A stretch of DNA of 64,000 nt from NCBI GenBank assembly GCA_021818925.1, contig JAKASU010000002.1:25347-89346 (forward strand). Direction: 5' to 3'. This stretch comes from Microcaldota archaeon (GTDB taxonomy: Archaea > Micrarchaeota > Micrarchaeia > Micrarchaeales > CABMGC01). The notes beneath the pieces are model-generated. The model ran no database searches and had not been told where the DNA came from. It saw only the letters and a list, made by a program, of their open reading frames with translations. A program made the position numbers and the translations under genes. Of the stretch, positions 16,261 through 24,758 are shown piece after piece (positions within the stretch are counted from its first letter, which is position 1; every line of letters starts with the position of its first letter).

Positions 16261-16911
16261 TCAGCGCTTCTTCCTCACAACCTTGTAGTTGAAGTACTCG
16301 TTGGGCATGGCGTTGGAGAGCGACATGAACATCAGCAGCAGGGCCTCTTGGCCTCTCGCAGACTTTATCCCCCCGAGGTCTATTATCGACTTCCAGCCGA
16401 AGCTCTTCAGCAGCTCCGTCACTTTTGCCTTCGCGGCCTTGTCATCCCCGGATATGAAGAGGTCGTGGTCTCCGGGCAGCAGAGACGGGTTGACCTGTAT
16501 GTCTGTGTTGACTGTATTGAGGGCCTTGACCACCTTCGCCTTAGGGAATGCGCGCTGCACCTGCTCTCCGAGCGAATCGGTGTTGCTAACTGTAAGCTTC
16601 AGCTCTCCCGTAGAGAAGTCGAGCGGATTGGCCACATCGACAAGTATCTTGCCGTTGAGATTCTTCTCGCCAGCGGATTTCAGCGCCTCGAGCGAGTGCT
16701 GTCCGTTGGTAACGTTGAATATTATCTCGCCGAAGGCTGCCGCGTCGGCAAACGTGCCACGTGACGCTTTTGCTCCGTTGGCCTGTGCCCATGCAGTCGC
16801 GTCCTTATTGTCTGCAGTCCTCGATCCCATCTTCACTTCATGGCCCAGTTGCACAAGTTTTGTTGCAAGATTTCTCCCCACAGGTCCTGTCCCTAGCATT
16901 CCTATCTTCAT
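16261..16911 (-). CDS. NADPH:F420-reductase-like NAD(P)-binding oxidoreductase
   Basis: Rossmann dinucleotide-binding motif at the very start (MKIGMLGTGPVGRNLATKL) with SRT after beta-2, suggesting NADP preference. The body (VVKALNTVNTDIQVNPSLLP, HDLFISGDDKAAKAKVTELL, IDLGGIKSARGQEALLLMFM) follows the F420-dependent NADP oxidoreductase/NAD-binding F420 family. Whether F420 is the partner cannot be read from the sequence. 216 residues. Confidence 0.75.
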   Translation of the reverse strand: MKIGMLGTGPVGRNLATKLVQLGHEVKMGSRTADNKDATAWAQANGAKASRGTFADAAAFGEIIFNVTNGQHSLEALKSAGEKNLNGKILVDVANPLDFSTGELKLTVSNTDSLGEQVQRAFPKAKVVKALNTVNTDIQVNPSLLPGDHDLFISGDDKAAKAKVTELLKSFGWKSIIDLGGIKSARGQEALLLMFMSLSNAMPNEYFNYKVVRKKR

Positions 16912-17072
16912 TCCAATCCCTATGCTATGTGTTGCTAAAAATATTTAACTAATACGTTCAGAGCTCGCACAACGCGTCAATTGGCTCCATCTTGCCCGCG
17001 CACCATATGCAGGATAACGTCCTGCTATCGCGCTTACGATTATCGCGATGATGAGAGTGGTCGGATCGTGGA

Positions 17073-17143
17073 TGGGCCCGCTGAGAGTCGGACTCAGCTC
17101 TCCACTCTGTGAAAGTGGCGTCTTACCGATGGACCACGAGCCC
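17073..17143 (-). tRNA. tRNA-Val (anticodon CAC)
   Basis: Full cloverleaf on the minus strand: acceptor GGGCTCG / CGGGCCC (one G-U), D-arm GTC/GAC, anticodon stem CCACT/AGTGG with loop TTCACAG (anticodon CAC), T-arm CTGAG-TCCGACT-CTCAG, discriminator A. CCA is not encoded. No intron. A TATA box on the minus strand (ATTTAATATG, centre ~17170) lies 26-27 nt upstream. The 160 bp between the tRNA and the upstream-coordinate gene at 16911 hold two small hairpins but no gene I can support. Confidence 0.93.
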
Positions 17144-17189
17144 TCCTTTTTAATAAGTTAGCAACATATTAAATGCATTAAGTGGGGGC

Positions 17190-17726
17190 ATGCCTTACTA
17201 CACGCGCAGGGGCGACGACGGGACGAGCGGCCTGCTTGGGGAGGGAAGGCCGGCGAAGAACGATCCGGTCTTCAACGCAATAGGCGAGATTGACGAGCTG
17301 AACAGCGCCATAGGCATAGCGCTCTACTACACGCACGACGACATCGTGAGGAAGCACCTCAAAGTAGTGCAGAACGAGCTCTTCATCATAGGTGCGAACC
17401 TTGCGTCGCCCAAGGTGAAGATAGTGCATGCAAGCCTTGACGCCGCGTCTGTCGTGAGGCTAGAGGGCGCGATAGATGAGATGGGCGGAAGGTTGCCTGC
17501 GTTGAAGAAGTTCGTGATTCCGGGAGGCTGTGAAGCGGCCGTGCACCTCCACCTTGCGAGGTCTGTTGCAAGGCGGGCTGAGAGAAGCATCGTTGCGCTC
17601 TCGAAGAAGCGCAGAGTTGACAAGGCGCTTGTGAGCTACATGAACAGGCTCTCGTCATATCTGTTCGTCGCCGCGCTCTACCTGAACTACACCGAGGGTA
17701 TTAAAGAGGTTCACCCGACTTATTAG
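17190..17726 (+). CDS. Cob(I)yrinic acid a,c-diamide adenosyltransferase (PduO-type)
   Basis: Transfers adenosyl from ATP to cob(I)alamin. The PduO hallmarks are present: YYTRRGDDGTSGLLGEGR (the N-terminal ATP loop), NAIGEIDELNSAIGIA, FVIPGGCEAAVHLHLARSVA with the R-R-AER motif (ARRAERSIVAL) and the C-terminal YMNRLSSYLFVAALYLN. Length 178 matches. No B12 synthesis or B12-dependent enzyme lies in the window, so it probably serves salvaged cobalamin. Start ATG with GTGGGG just upstream; its promoter region is shared with divergent tRNA-Val. Confidence 0.92.
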   Translation: MPYYTRRGDDGTSGLLGEGRPAKNDPVFNAIGEIDELNSAIGIALYYTHDDIVRKHLKVVQNELFIIGANLASPKVKIVHASLDAASVVRLEGAIDEMGGRLPALKKFVIPGGCEAAVHLHLARSVARRAERSIVALSKKRRVDKALVSYMNRLSSYLFVAALYLNYTEGIKEVHPTY

Positions 17727-17741
17727 CGTAGATGAGGTTGA

Positions 17742-18365
17742 ATGAGGAAGATAATAGTATCGGAGTTCGTTAGCCTAGATGGCGTGATGGAAGCGCCTGA
17801 CAAGTGGAGCTTCCGGTTCTGGAACGAGGAGACCGCGCAGTACAAGTATGATGAATTGTTTGCGAGCGAGGCGCTGCTTATCGGCCGCGTGACCTACCTG
17901 ATTTTCGCTGAGGCATGGCCGAAGATGAACCAGAAGGAGATGATTGAGAACGTGAAGCGGGCGGGCGGAGACACCTCGGCTATGGAGGCGGACACGTCCG
18001 GCGAGGGAGGAGACAAATTCACCGAGAGGATGAACGGGATACAGAAGTTCGTGGTATCTAACACGCTCGAGAAGGCAGAATGGAACAACTCCAGGCTAAT
18101 CAAGGGAGACGTGTTCGGCGAGCTGGAGAAGATTAAACACACGCGCGGCGGCCCGATACTAGTGGAAGGAAGCGCGCAGCTGGTAAACGGACTGATCAAA
18201 GAAGGGCTTGTTGACGAGATGCGCCTTATGGTCTTCCCTGTGGTGGTCGGGAGCGGCAAGCACCTTTTCGGCGAGGGGCTCGACAAGACCCGGCTAAAGC
18301 TTGTGAAGACAAAGAAGTTCAAGACCGGGGTCGTGGTGCTGACCTACAAGACCGTCAAGAGCTAG
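17742..18365 (+). CDS. Dihydrofolate reductase / RibD C-terminal family reductase
   Basis: Belongs to the YwjB/YyaP branch of the RibD_C (DHFR-like) fold: MRKIIVSEFVSLDGVMEAP at the start, ALLIGRVTYLIFAEAWP, KFVVSNTLEKAEWNNS, GGPILVEGSAQLVNGLIKEG and the DEMRLMVFPVVVGSGKHLFG ending. NADPH-dependent reductase; substrate unknown. It lies 15 nt after the adenosyltransferase, likely co-transcribed, and its 3' end overlaps the convergent ScpB gene by 11 nt. Confidence 0.85.
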   Translation: MRKIIVSEFVSLDGVMEAPDKWSFRFWNEETAQYKYDELFASEALLIGRVTYLIFAEAWPKMNQKEMIENVKRAGGDTSAMEADTSGEGGDKFTERMNGIQKFVVSNTLEKAEWNNSRLIKGDVFGELEKIKHTRGGPILVEGSAQLVNGLIKEGLVDEMRLMVFPVVVGSGKHLFGEGLDKTRLKLVKTKKFKTGVVVLTYKTVKS

Positions 18366-18831
18366 CTGGAGCGTTGAAGTACTCCTTGAACTTGTTCGTC
18401 GTGCTTATGCGCCAGCTCCTGCCCTGCTTCTTCCTCTCTATGAAACCGTGCTCCAGCAATTCCTTTATGTGGTCGTACGTCGAGGTGCCGAAGACCTTGA
18501 CCAGGTAGCTCTGCAGCGCGTTGTTGTTCTGGCTCACGTATGCGAGCACCTTGAGTGAGCCTCTGGTTATGTCGGGCCCGCTCGCAAGCACGCTCACCCT
18601 GCTCGCGTATGGCTCGCGAAGCGCGAACATGTACTTCTTGTCTATCTCCAGTATCTCAAGCGCGGTCTCCCTGCCGCTGTACTCCTCCTTGAGCTCGTTG
18701 AGCATCTGCTCGATGTGGCCTATCGACTTTATGCCGGTGATGCCGGAGAGGTCGCTGGCGCTCATGGCGTTGGGGCTCATGAACAGCGCCGCCTCTATCA
18801 GTCTCTTGTAATCAAGCTGCTCGTCTGCCAT
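18355..18831 (-). CDS. scpB: Segregation and condensation protein ScpB
   Basis: Winged-helix kleisin-associated subunit that works with ScpA and an SMC ATPase in chromosome compaction. Two winged-helix halves are visible (LIEAALFMSPNAMSASDLSG; ITRGSLKVLAYVSQNNNALQ; TYDHIKELLEHGFIERKK). 158 residues. It is encoded 8 nt after ScpA. No SMC gene lies in the window; Rad50 at 32.7 kb is not its partner. Confidence 0.85.
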   Translation of the reverse strand: MADEQLDYKRLIEAALFMSPNAMSASDLSGITGIKSIGHIEQMLNELKEEYSGRETALEILEIDKKYMFALREPYASRVSVLASGPDITRGSLKVLAYVSQNNNALQSYLVKVFGTSTYDHIKELLEHGFIERKKQGRSWRISTTNKFKEYFNAPASS

Positions 18832-18839
18832 GCCTATTC

Positions 18840-19547
18840 CTAATTGAGCGACACAAGTATCTCGCCGAAGAAGGTCTCCTGCAAGAGGAGCACCTTGTTC
18901 TTGTTGGCGAGGAACAGCAGGGGTATGAATACCTCGATTATCGGGTTCTCTGGCTTTGCTGCGTCGCAGATAATAGAGTAGGTTGCCATCTTGCTTCCGT
19001 CCACGTTCTTCTTTATAAGCTTGAGCACCTTCTCCACGTCAACCTCTACATCGGCGTGGCTGAATACGACTGGTATGGGCATTGGATTAGCCGATACAGC
19101 CTGCTGCTCCCTGTACTCCTTTAGCTTCATCGCCTCTTCGAGCGCGCCTATCAGCTCGTTGAGAGAGATGCGCCTCTTCGGCGGCAGCCTAAGCCTAACG
19201 GAAAGGCCCTCGGCAGGCACGTACGGTGGTAGCATCTCCTCTTCCTGCATCGGCTCGGCATCCCCTTTCTCATCGAGCTCGAGCATGTCGCTCTTCATAC
19301 GCAGCAGTATAGCAGCAGCGAGGATTATGTTCGCGGGAACGCGGAGATCGAGCACCTTCATGCGCTTTACCACGCTAACGTAGGCTTCGACTATGGCTAT
19401 CAGGTCTATGTCCCAGGGGTTGAGCTCGTTGCTCTTCACCAGCTCCGTGAGTATGTCCTTCCACGTAGCTTCGCGCACAAGCCCCTCTATGTCAAACTTG
19501 CTGACGCTGATCGCACTGCTCGCGGTTTCGCTGGTCGCATCCTGCAT
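18840..19547 (-). CDS. scpA: Segregation and condensation protein ScpA (kleisin)
   Basis: Kleisin subunit bridging SMC heads. N-terminal part has the ScpA pattern TWKDILTELVKSNELNPWDI, then DLIAIVEAYVSVVKRMKVLD and LRVPANIILAAAILLRMKSD. The acidic middle and the C-terminal winged helix (IPLLFLANKNKVLLLQETFF) follow. 235 residues. ScpA then ScpB order is usual. Confidence 0.88.
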   Translation of the reverse strand: MQDATSETASSAISVSKFDIEGLVREATWKDILTELVKSNELNPWDIDLIAIVEAYVSVVKRMKVLDLRVPANIILAAAILLRMKSDMLELDEKGDAEPMQEEEMLPPYVPAEGLSVRLRLPPKRRISLNELIGALEEAMKLKEYREQQAVSANPMPIPVVFSHADVEVDVEKVLKLIKKNVDGSKMATYSIICDAAKPENPIIEVFIPLLFLANKNKVLLLQETFFGEILVSLN

Positions 19548-19650
19548 CGCTCTGTCGCCGAATATAGCTCTTCGTTATAGGAATAAAAAACTTATCTCTG
19601 GGAGCGTCAGTTAACCTTAATATCTTTTTAGCCCATAAAACACTGATACT

Positions 19651-21270
19651 ATGCCTAGTTTTCAGAACGAATCGACATACAAGAAGCACATGGAGCAGGG
19701 TAGCGAGCAGGAGTTCGACAGGCTGTTCGACCGGGCCGTGGAGAAGGCGAAGGCCGAGGTGCTCGGCAAGAGGCACGGGATGTTCATAGGCGGGAACGAG
19801 CTCTTCGCCGGCGTGGAGCTTGTTGAGAACTCGCCGATAGACGGAACGAAGATAGGCACATTCCAGAAGGGGAGCCGAGAACATGCGAAGCAGGCGATAG
19901 GGGCGGCGAAGGGCGCATTCGCGGCGTGGTCCGCCGTTGACTATAGGGAGCGCGCCAGGATAATGCAGAAAGCGGCCGAGGTTTTTAGGAAGCGCAAGTT
20001 CGATGTAGCGGCGGTGCTGAGCATAGAGAACGGCAAGACGAGGTACGAGTCTGTGGGCGAGGTTGACGAGGCCATAGACTTCCTGAACTACTACTCGCAG
20101 GAGATGCTGAAGAACAAGGGCTTCGTGAGGAAGGCGAAGATAACGGCGAGCACGAAGCAGGTCAGCGCGGGCTTCCAGGGAGCGCCAGGAAACGAGGAGA
20201 AGATAACGATCCCGCTAAGGCCGTACGGCGTCTTTGGTGTAATCGCACCGTTCAACTTCCCGATATCGATCGCGACGGGCATGAGCGCCGGAGCGCTGAT
20301 AACAGGCAATACTGTTGTCTTCAAGCCCTCGTCTACCGACAACATGACCATGCTGACCGGCCTGATGATATACGAGATATTCAAGGAAGCGGGGGTGCCG
20401 AACGGGGTGTTCAACTACATAACGGGACCGGGTTCTGAGGTGGGAGACGAGCTCGTCTCAAGCAGGGATGTGAGCGGCATCGCGTTCACCGGCTCGAGGA
20501 CTACGGGCCTGGGAATGATCAAGAGATCGCTGGAACTCGGGCTGCAGAAGGCGTTTGTTGTTGAAATGGGCGGCAAGAACCCGGCAATAGTGAGCAAGAA
20601 GGCGGATATCCAAGATGCGGTAGACGGCATAGCGAGCGCGGCCTTCGGGTTCGACGGACAGAAGTGCAGCGCCTGCTCGAGGGTATACGTGCAAGAAGCG
20701 ATAAAGGAGGAGTTCGTGAGCAAGCTCATAGACAAGATGCGCAGCTTCAAGATAGGCGACCCGCTTAAGAAAGAGGTGTACATGGGCCCGCTGATAAGCC
20801 AGAAGGCGATGGCGAAGTACAAGGAGAGCATAGAGGAGGCGAAGAGATCGGGCAGGATCCTCTACGGAGGCAACGCCGTCAGCACGGGGCTGAACGGTGC
20901 CTATGTCGAGCCGGCGCTGATAGAAATACCTCAGGAGAACAGGCTGATGCACGAGGAGCTGTTCGTGCCCATACTCTCGCTCGATACCTTCAAGAAGTTT
21001 GACGAGGCGATGCAGAAGGCGAATGACGTTGAGTTCGGGCTGACCGCGGGATTGTACAGCAAGAACCGCAAAGAGATCAGCGAGTTCGCGCAGGGCATAC
21101 AGGCAGGCGTGGTGTACATAAACAGGCGCACGAGCGCGACGACAGGGGCGATAGTGGGCATGCATACATTCGTTGGCTGGAAGGGAAGCGGGCTCACGGG
21201 CAAGGGAACGGGGAGCAAGCATTACCTGCAGCAGTTCATGCGGGAGCAGAGCATTGCGATATCGAGATAG
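19651..21270 (+). CDS. Aldehyde dehydrogenase (1-pyrroline-5-carboxylate dehydrogenase-like)
   Basis: NAD(P)-dependent aldehyde oxidation. All ALDH motifs are present: FGVIAPFNFPISIATGMSAG, KPSSTDNMTMLTG, IAFTGSRTTGLGMI, the general-base VEMGGKNPAIV and the catalytic Cys in FGFDGQKCSACSRVYV. 539 residues and the FNFP/GQKCSACSR wording fit the P5C dehydrogenase (RocA/PutA-like) branch, which makes glutamate from proline breakdown. A glutamate dehydrogenase is encoded at 38.7 kb. The DUF192 gene follows by 9 nt. Confidence 0.88.
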   Translation: MPSFQNESTYKKHMEQGSEQEFDRLFDRAVEKAKAEVLGKRHGMFIGGNELFAGVELVENSPIDGTKIGTFQKGSREHAKQAIGAAKGAFAAWSAVDYRERARIMQKAAEVFRKRKFDVAAVLSIENGKTRYESVGEVDEAIDFLNYYSQEMLKNKGFVRKAKITASTKQVSAGFQGAPGNEEKITIPLRPYGVFGVIAPFNFPISIATGMSAGALITGNTVVFKPSSTDNMTMLTGLMIYEIFKEAGVPNGVFNYITGPGSEVGDELVSSRDVSGIAFTGSRTTGLGMIKRSLELGLQKAFVVEMGGKNPAIVSKKADIQDAVDGIASAAFGFDGQKCSACSRVYVQEAIKEEFVSKLIDKMRSFKIGDPLKKEVYMGPLISQKAMAKYKESIEEAKRSGRILYGGNAVSTGLNGAYVEPALIEIPQENRLMHEELFVPILSLDTFKKFDEAMQKANDVEFGLTAGLYSKNRKEISEFAQGIQAGVVYINRRTSATTGAIVGMHTFVGWKGSGLTGKGTGSKHYLQQFMREQSIAISR

Positions 21271-21279
21271 GGTGCAAGC

Positions 21280-21690
21280 TTGCTGGGCCGTGCGATATAC
21301 GAGTTTCTGAAGAAGAAGCCGTACAAGACGACCACAATCACGTACAAGAGGAACAGGTTCAGGGTCGAGGTCGCTGACACGTTCCTGAAGAAGATGGTAG
21401 GGCTCATGTACAGGGAGAAGATGGGCAGGGAGAAGGGCATGCTCTTCCCGATAGCCGAACCCGGGGTCCTGGCCTCAACCATAACCATGATGAACATGAA
21501 GTTCAGCATAGACATACTCTGGCTGGACGAGAGAAAGAGGGTTGTTGACATCGTCGAGAGGGCGCAGCCATCATCGTCGCTCTTCGATTCCTACAAGCCG
21601 AGGAAAGCGGCGAAGTATGTGCTCGAGCTCGATGCCGGAGCGATAAAGAAGCTCGAAATAAAGAGAGGGGACAAGATATCATTCGGCTAG
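21280..21690 (+). CDS. DUF192 family protein
   Basis: Small beta-barrel family of unknown function. Diagnostic stretches: FRVEVADTFLKKMVGLMYRE, GMLFPIAEPG, ITMMNMKFSIDILWLDERKR and the GDKISFG ending. 136 residues. Start is TTG with GGTGCA a few bases upstream. Probably in an operon with the aldehyde dehydrogenase. Its end overlaps the convergent gene at 21687 by 4 nt. Confidence 0.85.
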   Translation: MLGRAIYEFLKKKPYKTTTITYKRNRFRVEVADTFLKKMVGLMYREKMGREKGMLFPIAEPGVLASTITMMNMKFSIDILWLDERKRVVDIVERAQPSSSLFDSYKPRKAAKYVLELDAGAIKKLEIKRGDKISFG

Positions 21691-21989
21691 GCTTCCTTAA
21701 GTCTCAGCAGGTAGGGTTTCCCATCAGGACCTTCTGTTGTGAACGTTCTCACCCACGCTTCCGCATTCCTTACAAGATCGGCGAGGCCGATGATCATGTC
21801 GGCAACGTTCTGCCTTCCGCGCATCTCCACCATGTCAGGGTCGTAGCGCCCTTCGCGTATCGCGGTCTTGACCGCCTGGTCGTGACGCATCTTCTCCACC
21901 GCTTCGTTGAACGAGCGCGTGCTGACCCTTGCAGTATCGAAGTTTCTCAGCGGGTTGACGCCGCTCTCTTCATCCCCTGACATAAGCAT
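21687..21989 (-). CDS. Hypothetical protein, helical
   Basis: 100 residues, mostly helical and charged (SFNEAVEKMRHDQAVKTAIR; RQNVADMIIGLADLVRNAEA), no membrane segment or known motif. Convergent overlap of 4 nt with the DUF192 gene. The frame is well used in codons and is a plausible real gene. No family recognised. Confidence 0.55.
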   Translation of the reverse strand: MLMSGDEESGVNPLRNFDTARVSTRSFNEAVEKMRHDQAVKTAIREGRYDPDMVEMRGRQNVADMIIGLADLVRNAEAWVRTFTTEGPDGKPYLLRLKEA

Positions 21990-22075
21990 GCGAGGATACT
22001 TCCAATGGCGCCTATTAATTACTATTTAGTGGATTCGTCAGTTGCAGAGAGCCGGGTATGCTATAAGAAGCTATC

Positions 22076-22630
22076 ATGCGAGATGAGAATATGGCCGGAG
22101 AGAGGTTCAAGGAGAGGTTCTCGTCAGCGGCGGTAGAGAACTTTGTGACCGACGCTTTTGCGCTGACAGGCTTCTTCTCGAACATGGACAATGAGAAGGC
22201 GTCGTTCGTGACAAGCCGCGTGCTCTCATATGACTACGCGAACATAAACCCCAGGCTCTTTGCAAACATGCTGGTGGGAAAGGTGGTAGAGGCGGCGAAC
22301 GAGATGGGATTCGCAACGAAGATGATAACGGAGCGCGACGACCGTGGAAGGGTGCTCAGGCAGGTGGGGATTGCAAGAAGAGGGTCGAGAAGGGCGGTGA
22401 TACAGATAAAGGAGGTGTCTGACGATGAGCTCTGGCAGACAGACTACTACAGCAGATTCATGGTAGGCGGCTTCATGAAGCGCGGCGCGGCTGAAGGCAA
22501 ACAGGGCAGGAGGTTCTACAAAGACGTTGACGAGCTGGTAGGCAGGGCGATCGACAAGCTCTTCGCGAAGCAGGGCGCCGGGGAGATTGCGATACTGCTC
22601 AGAGACAGCATCCCCGGTTACATACAGTAA
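22076..22630 (+). CDS. Hypothetical soluble protein
   Basis: 184 residues of mixed alpha/beta character, with a repeated-looking core MGFATKMITERDDRGRVLRQ and a charged middle (RRGSRRAVIQIKEVSDDELW). No known motif. The ATG at 22091 (MAGERF) is an alternative start. Its stop codon abuts the 3' end of convergent tRNA-Thr; the discriminator position of the tRNA overlaps the last base of the stop. Confidence 0.6.
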   Translation: MRDENMAGERFKERFSSAAVENFVTDAFALTGFFSNMDNEKASFVTSRVLSYDYANINPRLFANMLVGKVVEAANEMGFATKMITERDDRGRVLRQVGIARRGSRRAVIQIKEVSDDELWQTDYYSRFMVGGFMKRGAAEGKQGRRFYKDVDELVGRAIDKLFAKQGAGEIAILLRDSIPGYIQ

Positions 22631-22701
22631 GCCGCCGGCGAGGATTGAACTCGCGACCTTGTGCTTACCATGCACACGCTCTACCACTGAGCTACAGCGG
22701 C
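22630..22701 (-). tRNA. tRNA-Thr (anticodon GGT)
   Basis: Minus-strand cloverleaf: acceptor GCCGCTG / CGGCGGC (G-U pairs), D-arm GCTC/GAGC, anticodon stem TGTGC/GCACA with loop ATGGTAA (anticodon GGT), T-arm GCGAG-TTCAATC-CTCGC, discriminator U, which is usual for archaeal tRNA-Thr. No intron, no encoded CCA. TATA box TATATAAGG centred ~22730. Confidence 0.94.
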
Positions 22702-22780
22702 TTGAGCGATTAATATCTATCAAACCTTATATACTATATCTGCCTAACGCGCTAGCGTACTCTAAACTCAACGACAATGT

Positions 22781-23266
22781 TCAGTGCAATACGCCCAAAG
22801 AATCGACCAGCCTGCTAAAATCTTTCTTTGAAACCCACTCTACCTCCAGATACCTGATGAGGGCTGAACCAGACAGGCCAAGCCGCCTAGCCTCCGCGAC
22901 AGTTTTCTTATACGCCTCCAGCTCCGTGGGCCTGTCAACATAAGCGAACCTTTTGTCAAACAGCTCCATTCCTTTCTCATACTGACGTATGTGCACCAGT
23001 TCGTGAATGACATCGAGGTAGACGTACACTCTCTTGCCTCGCTTGAGGTAATCCGCATTGACTACAAGCCTGCCGTTCCTGTCATCTATGTACATGTAGC
23101 CTCTTCCTTTCTCAATAACCACCTCAAGATCTGCCAGCGCCTTGCGTGTTCTTTTCCCAAAAATGCCCCTTACGGCCCCAACGCTATCGAAGCCAACAAA
23201 GACGTCCACGAACCTGTGGAGCCCGGGCCTGGCGCCGCGGTTTATCCTGACATGCAAATCGGCCAT
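22781..23266 (-). CDS. Putative HExxH metallopeptidase
   Basis: Has a zinc motif HELVH in YLDVIHELVHIRQYEKGMEL and, ~20 residues later, DRPTELEAYKKTVAEA with a glutamate in the place of a third zinc ligand, as in gluzincins. The N-terminal part is a small alpha/beta region (LHRFVDVFVGFDSVGAVRGI). No signal peptide, so cytoplasmic. The frame is open to 23302 with a TTG start; I chose ATG at 23266 (23272 is equally possible). Substrate unknown. Confidence 0.6.
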   Translation of the reverse strand: MADLHVRINRGARPGLHRFVDVFVGFDSVGAVRGIFGKRTRKALADLEVVIEKGRGYMYIDDRNGRLVVNADYLKRGKRVYVYLDVIHELVHIRQYEKGMELFDKRFAYVDRPTELEAYKKTVAEARRLGLSGSALIRYLEVEWVSKKDFSRLVDSLGVLH

Positions 23267-23392
23267 CTTCATCCTTCTGCTCTGTTTCGAGCCACCGCAC
23301 AACTGCGCTTTCTCCGAACAAAACGTATCAGTCCCGAAAAATCACCAATCAATTATTAAACATTAAATTACATACAGTTATAGAGTGGTTGT

Positions 23393-24394
23393 GTGAGGAA
23401 CTATTTTGCGGCTGCGCTGGCAATGCTTGTCTTTTCGCTGCTCATGGCTAACGTTGTTTCTGCTTACGGCTATGGCACATCCAGCATCTCGCTGAATTCG
23501 AATGGCTCCAGCCTGGCTGCAGGCGGCAGCACTTCGGTGGGCTACACCGTGAGCCTCGCGAGCGGCAGCACCTGGGGAACGACGCTCAGTGTTGTGAACG
23601 CGCAACAGCTAAGCTCCAGCGGCATATCGGTGAGCCTGAGCAACACCTACGGAGACCCGACATACTCAGGAACTATGACAGTAAATGTTGGCGCATCGGC
23701 GCAACCCGGGAACTATACAATAACGCTTTCCGCGACGGGCGATGACCCATCGTCAAGCAATGCCAACTTCGTGCTTACCGTGCTTGCGCCCGCCCCTGCT
23801 ACGACAGCCCAGACGACAACTGCGGCAGGCCAGACAACATCGCAGCAGACCACAAGCGTGCAGCAGACCACCACGGCGCCGAAGCCCACGACCACAGCCA
23901 ACTCCAGCACAACAGGAGTAGGCGCGTATTACAGCCCTGGAAACGGGACAGCGCAGATCGCTTCCTCTATTTTGATAGTGATAATAGTACTCGCTGCCCT
24001 ATACGGACTGTTCGCGTGGAAGAGCAGGCTGGCCAGGCTCGCGGTCATAGGAGTGGCACTGATTCTGATAGGCACTGTCGTTTGGCTGTACGGCGATTAC
24101 GCTGGCGGGATCCAGTCATACATCTGGGGTGGATTCGCTGTCATACTGGTAGGAACGGCCGTTTGGGTTTACGGAGACATGAAGGGAGGAACATTCAGGC
24201 AGAGAGTAGGCAAGCTCGTCTGGCTCAGCATAATACTAATACTGATAGGGGCGATAGGCTGGGCGTACGGTGAACTCTACGCTCCTGGAATGTCGGCTTA
24301 TTGGTGGGGAGGGACCGCGTTGCTTGTGATTGGCACGCTGATATGGCTCTATGGAGACACAAAGTCGGGCGCGTTCCTTAGAAAGGGCAAGTAA
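23393..24394 (+). CDS. Exported protein with Thr-rich stalk and repeated membrane segments
   Basis: Signal peptide (MRNYFAAALAMLVFSLLMAN, cleavage after VVSA), an Ig-like beta domain of ~110 residues, a Thr/Gln stalk (TTTAAGQTTSQQTTSVQQTT), then a membrane part from ~residue 190. The membrane part holds a helix followed by four copies of a short unit: GTVVWLYGD, GTAVWVYGD, GAIGWAYGE and GTLIWLYGD, each ending a hydrophobic segment. This is an internal duplication. Start is GTG. No family recognised; probably a cell-surface protein. Confidence 0.65.
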   Translation: MRNYFAAALAMLVFSLLMANVVSAYGYGTSSISLNSNGSSLAAGGSTSVGYTVSLASGSTWGTTLSVVNAQQLSSSGISVSLSNTYGDPTYSGTMTVNVGASAQPGNYTITLSATGDDPSSSNANFVLTVLAPAPATTAQTTTAAGQTTSQQTTSVQQTTTAPKPTTTANSSTTGVGAYYSPGNGTAQIASSILIVIIVLAALYGLFAWKSRLARLAVIGVALILIGTVVWLYGDYAGGIQSYIWGGFAVILVGTAVWVYGDMKGGTFRQRVGKLVWLSIILILIGAIGWAYGELYAPGMSAYWWGGTALLVIGTLIWLYGDTKSGAFLRKGK

Positions 24395-24395
24395 T

Positions 24396-24758
24396 TCAGG
24401 TGAACCTGTTGGCAAGGGCTATTACAAGGCCTATCAGCACAGGTATCTCGTCGCCGAAATCGTTCGTGCCAGCTTCAACGAAAAGACCGTATACCTGAAA
24501 CAGGAGCGCGACCACGAACAGCGCGAATACGAGGTTGTTCTGCGTCAGCAGGCTCTTTATAGAAACTTTCTTCCATGACACAGCGAGGTACACTACCGCT
24601 ATCAGCGCCATAGCGGCAATGCCGAAATCGTCAGTGGCATGAGAGGCCACATCAAGCTCCCCGAATGCGTCCAGCAGCATAGCAATGAAGAAGAAAACAG
24701 CCAGGAAGGCGAACACCCTGCGCTTCTCCAGCTCGTGCTGCGGTGTCGCGTTGGCCAC
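24396..24758 (-). CDS. Membrane protein with four helices, unknown
   Basis: 120 residues with about four hydrophobic segments (RVFAFLAVFFFIAMLLDAFG; FGIAAMALIAVVYLAVSW; NLVFALFVVALLFQVYGLFV; IPVLIGLVIALANRF). Start GTG with GGTGA upstream. Convergent with the preceding surface-protein gene, one base apart. No family recognised. Confidence 0.6.
   Translation of the reverse strand: MANATPQHELEKRRVFAFLAVFFFIAMLLDAFGELDVASHATDDFGIAAMALIAVVYLAVSWKKVSIKSLLTQNNLVFALFVVALLFQVYGLFVEAGTNDFGDEIPVLIGLVIALANRFT

Noticed and set aside
16960..17072. A C/D box sRNA or second tRNA next to tRNA-Val
   Set aside because: ATGATGA and CTGA occur on the plus strand, but their spacing is too short and the CTGA belongs to the tRNA T-arm complement. 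The hairpins GCAGGA/TCCTGC and ATCGCG/CGCGAT do not build a cloverleaf.
20458..21222. A 254-residue minus-strand frame inside the aldehyde dehydrogenase gene
   Set aside because: It lies opposite intact catalytic motifs of the dehydrogenase and has reverse-frame composition.
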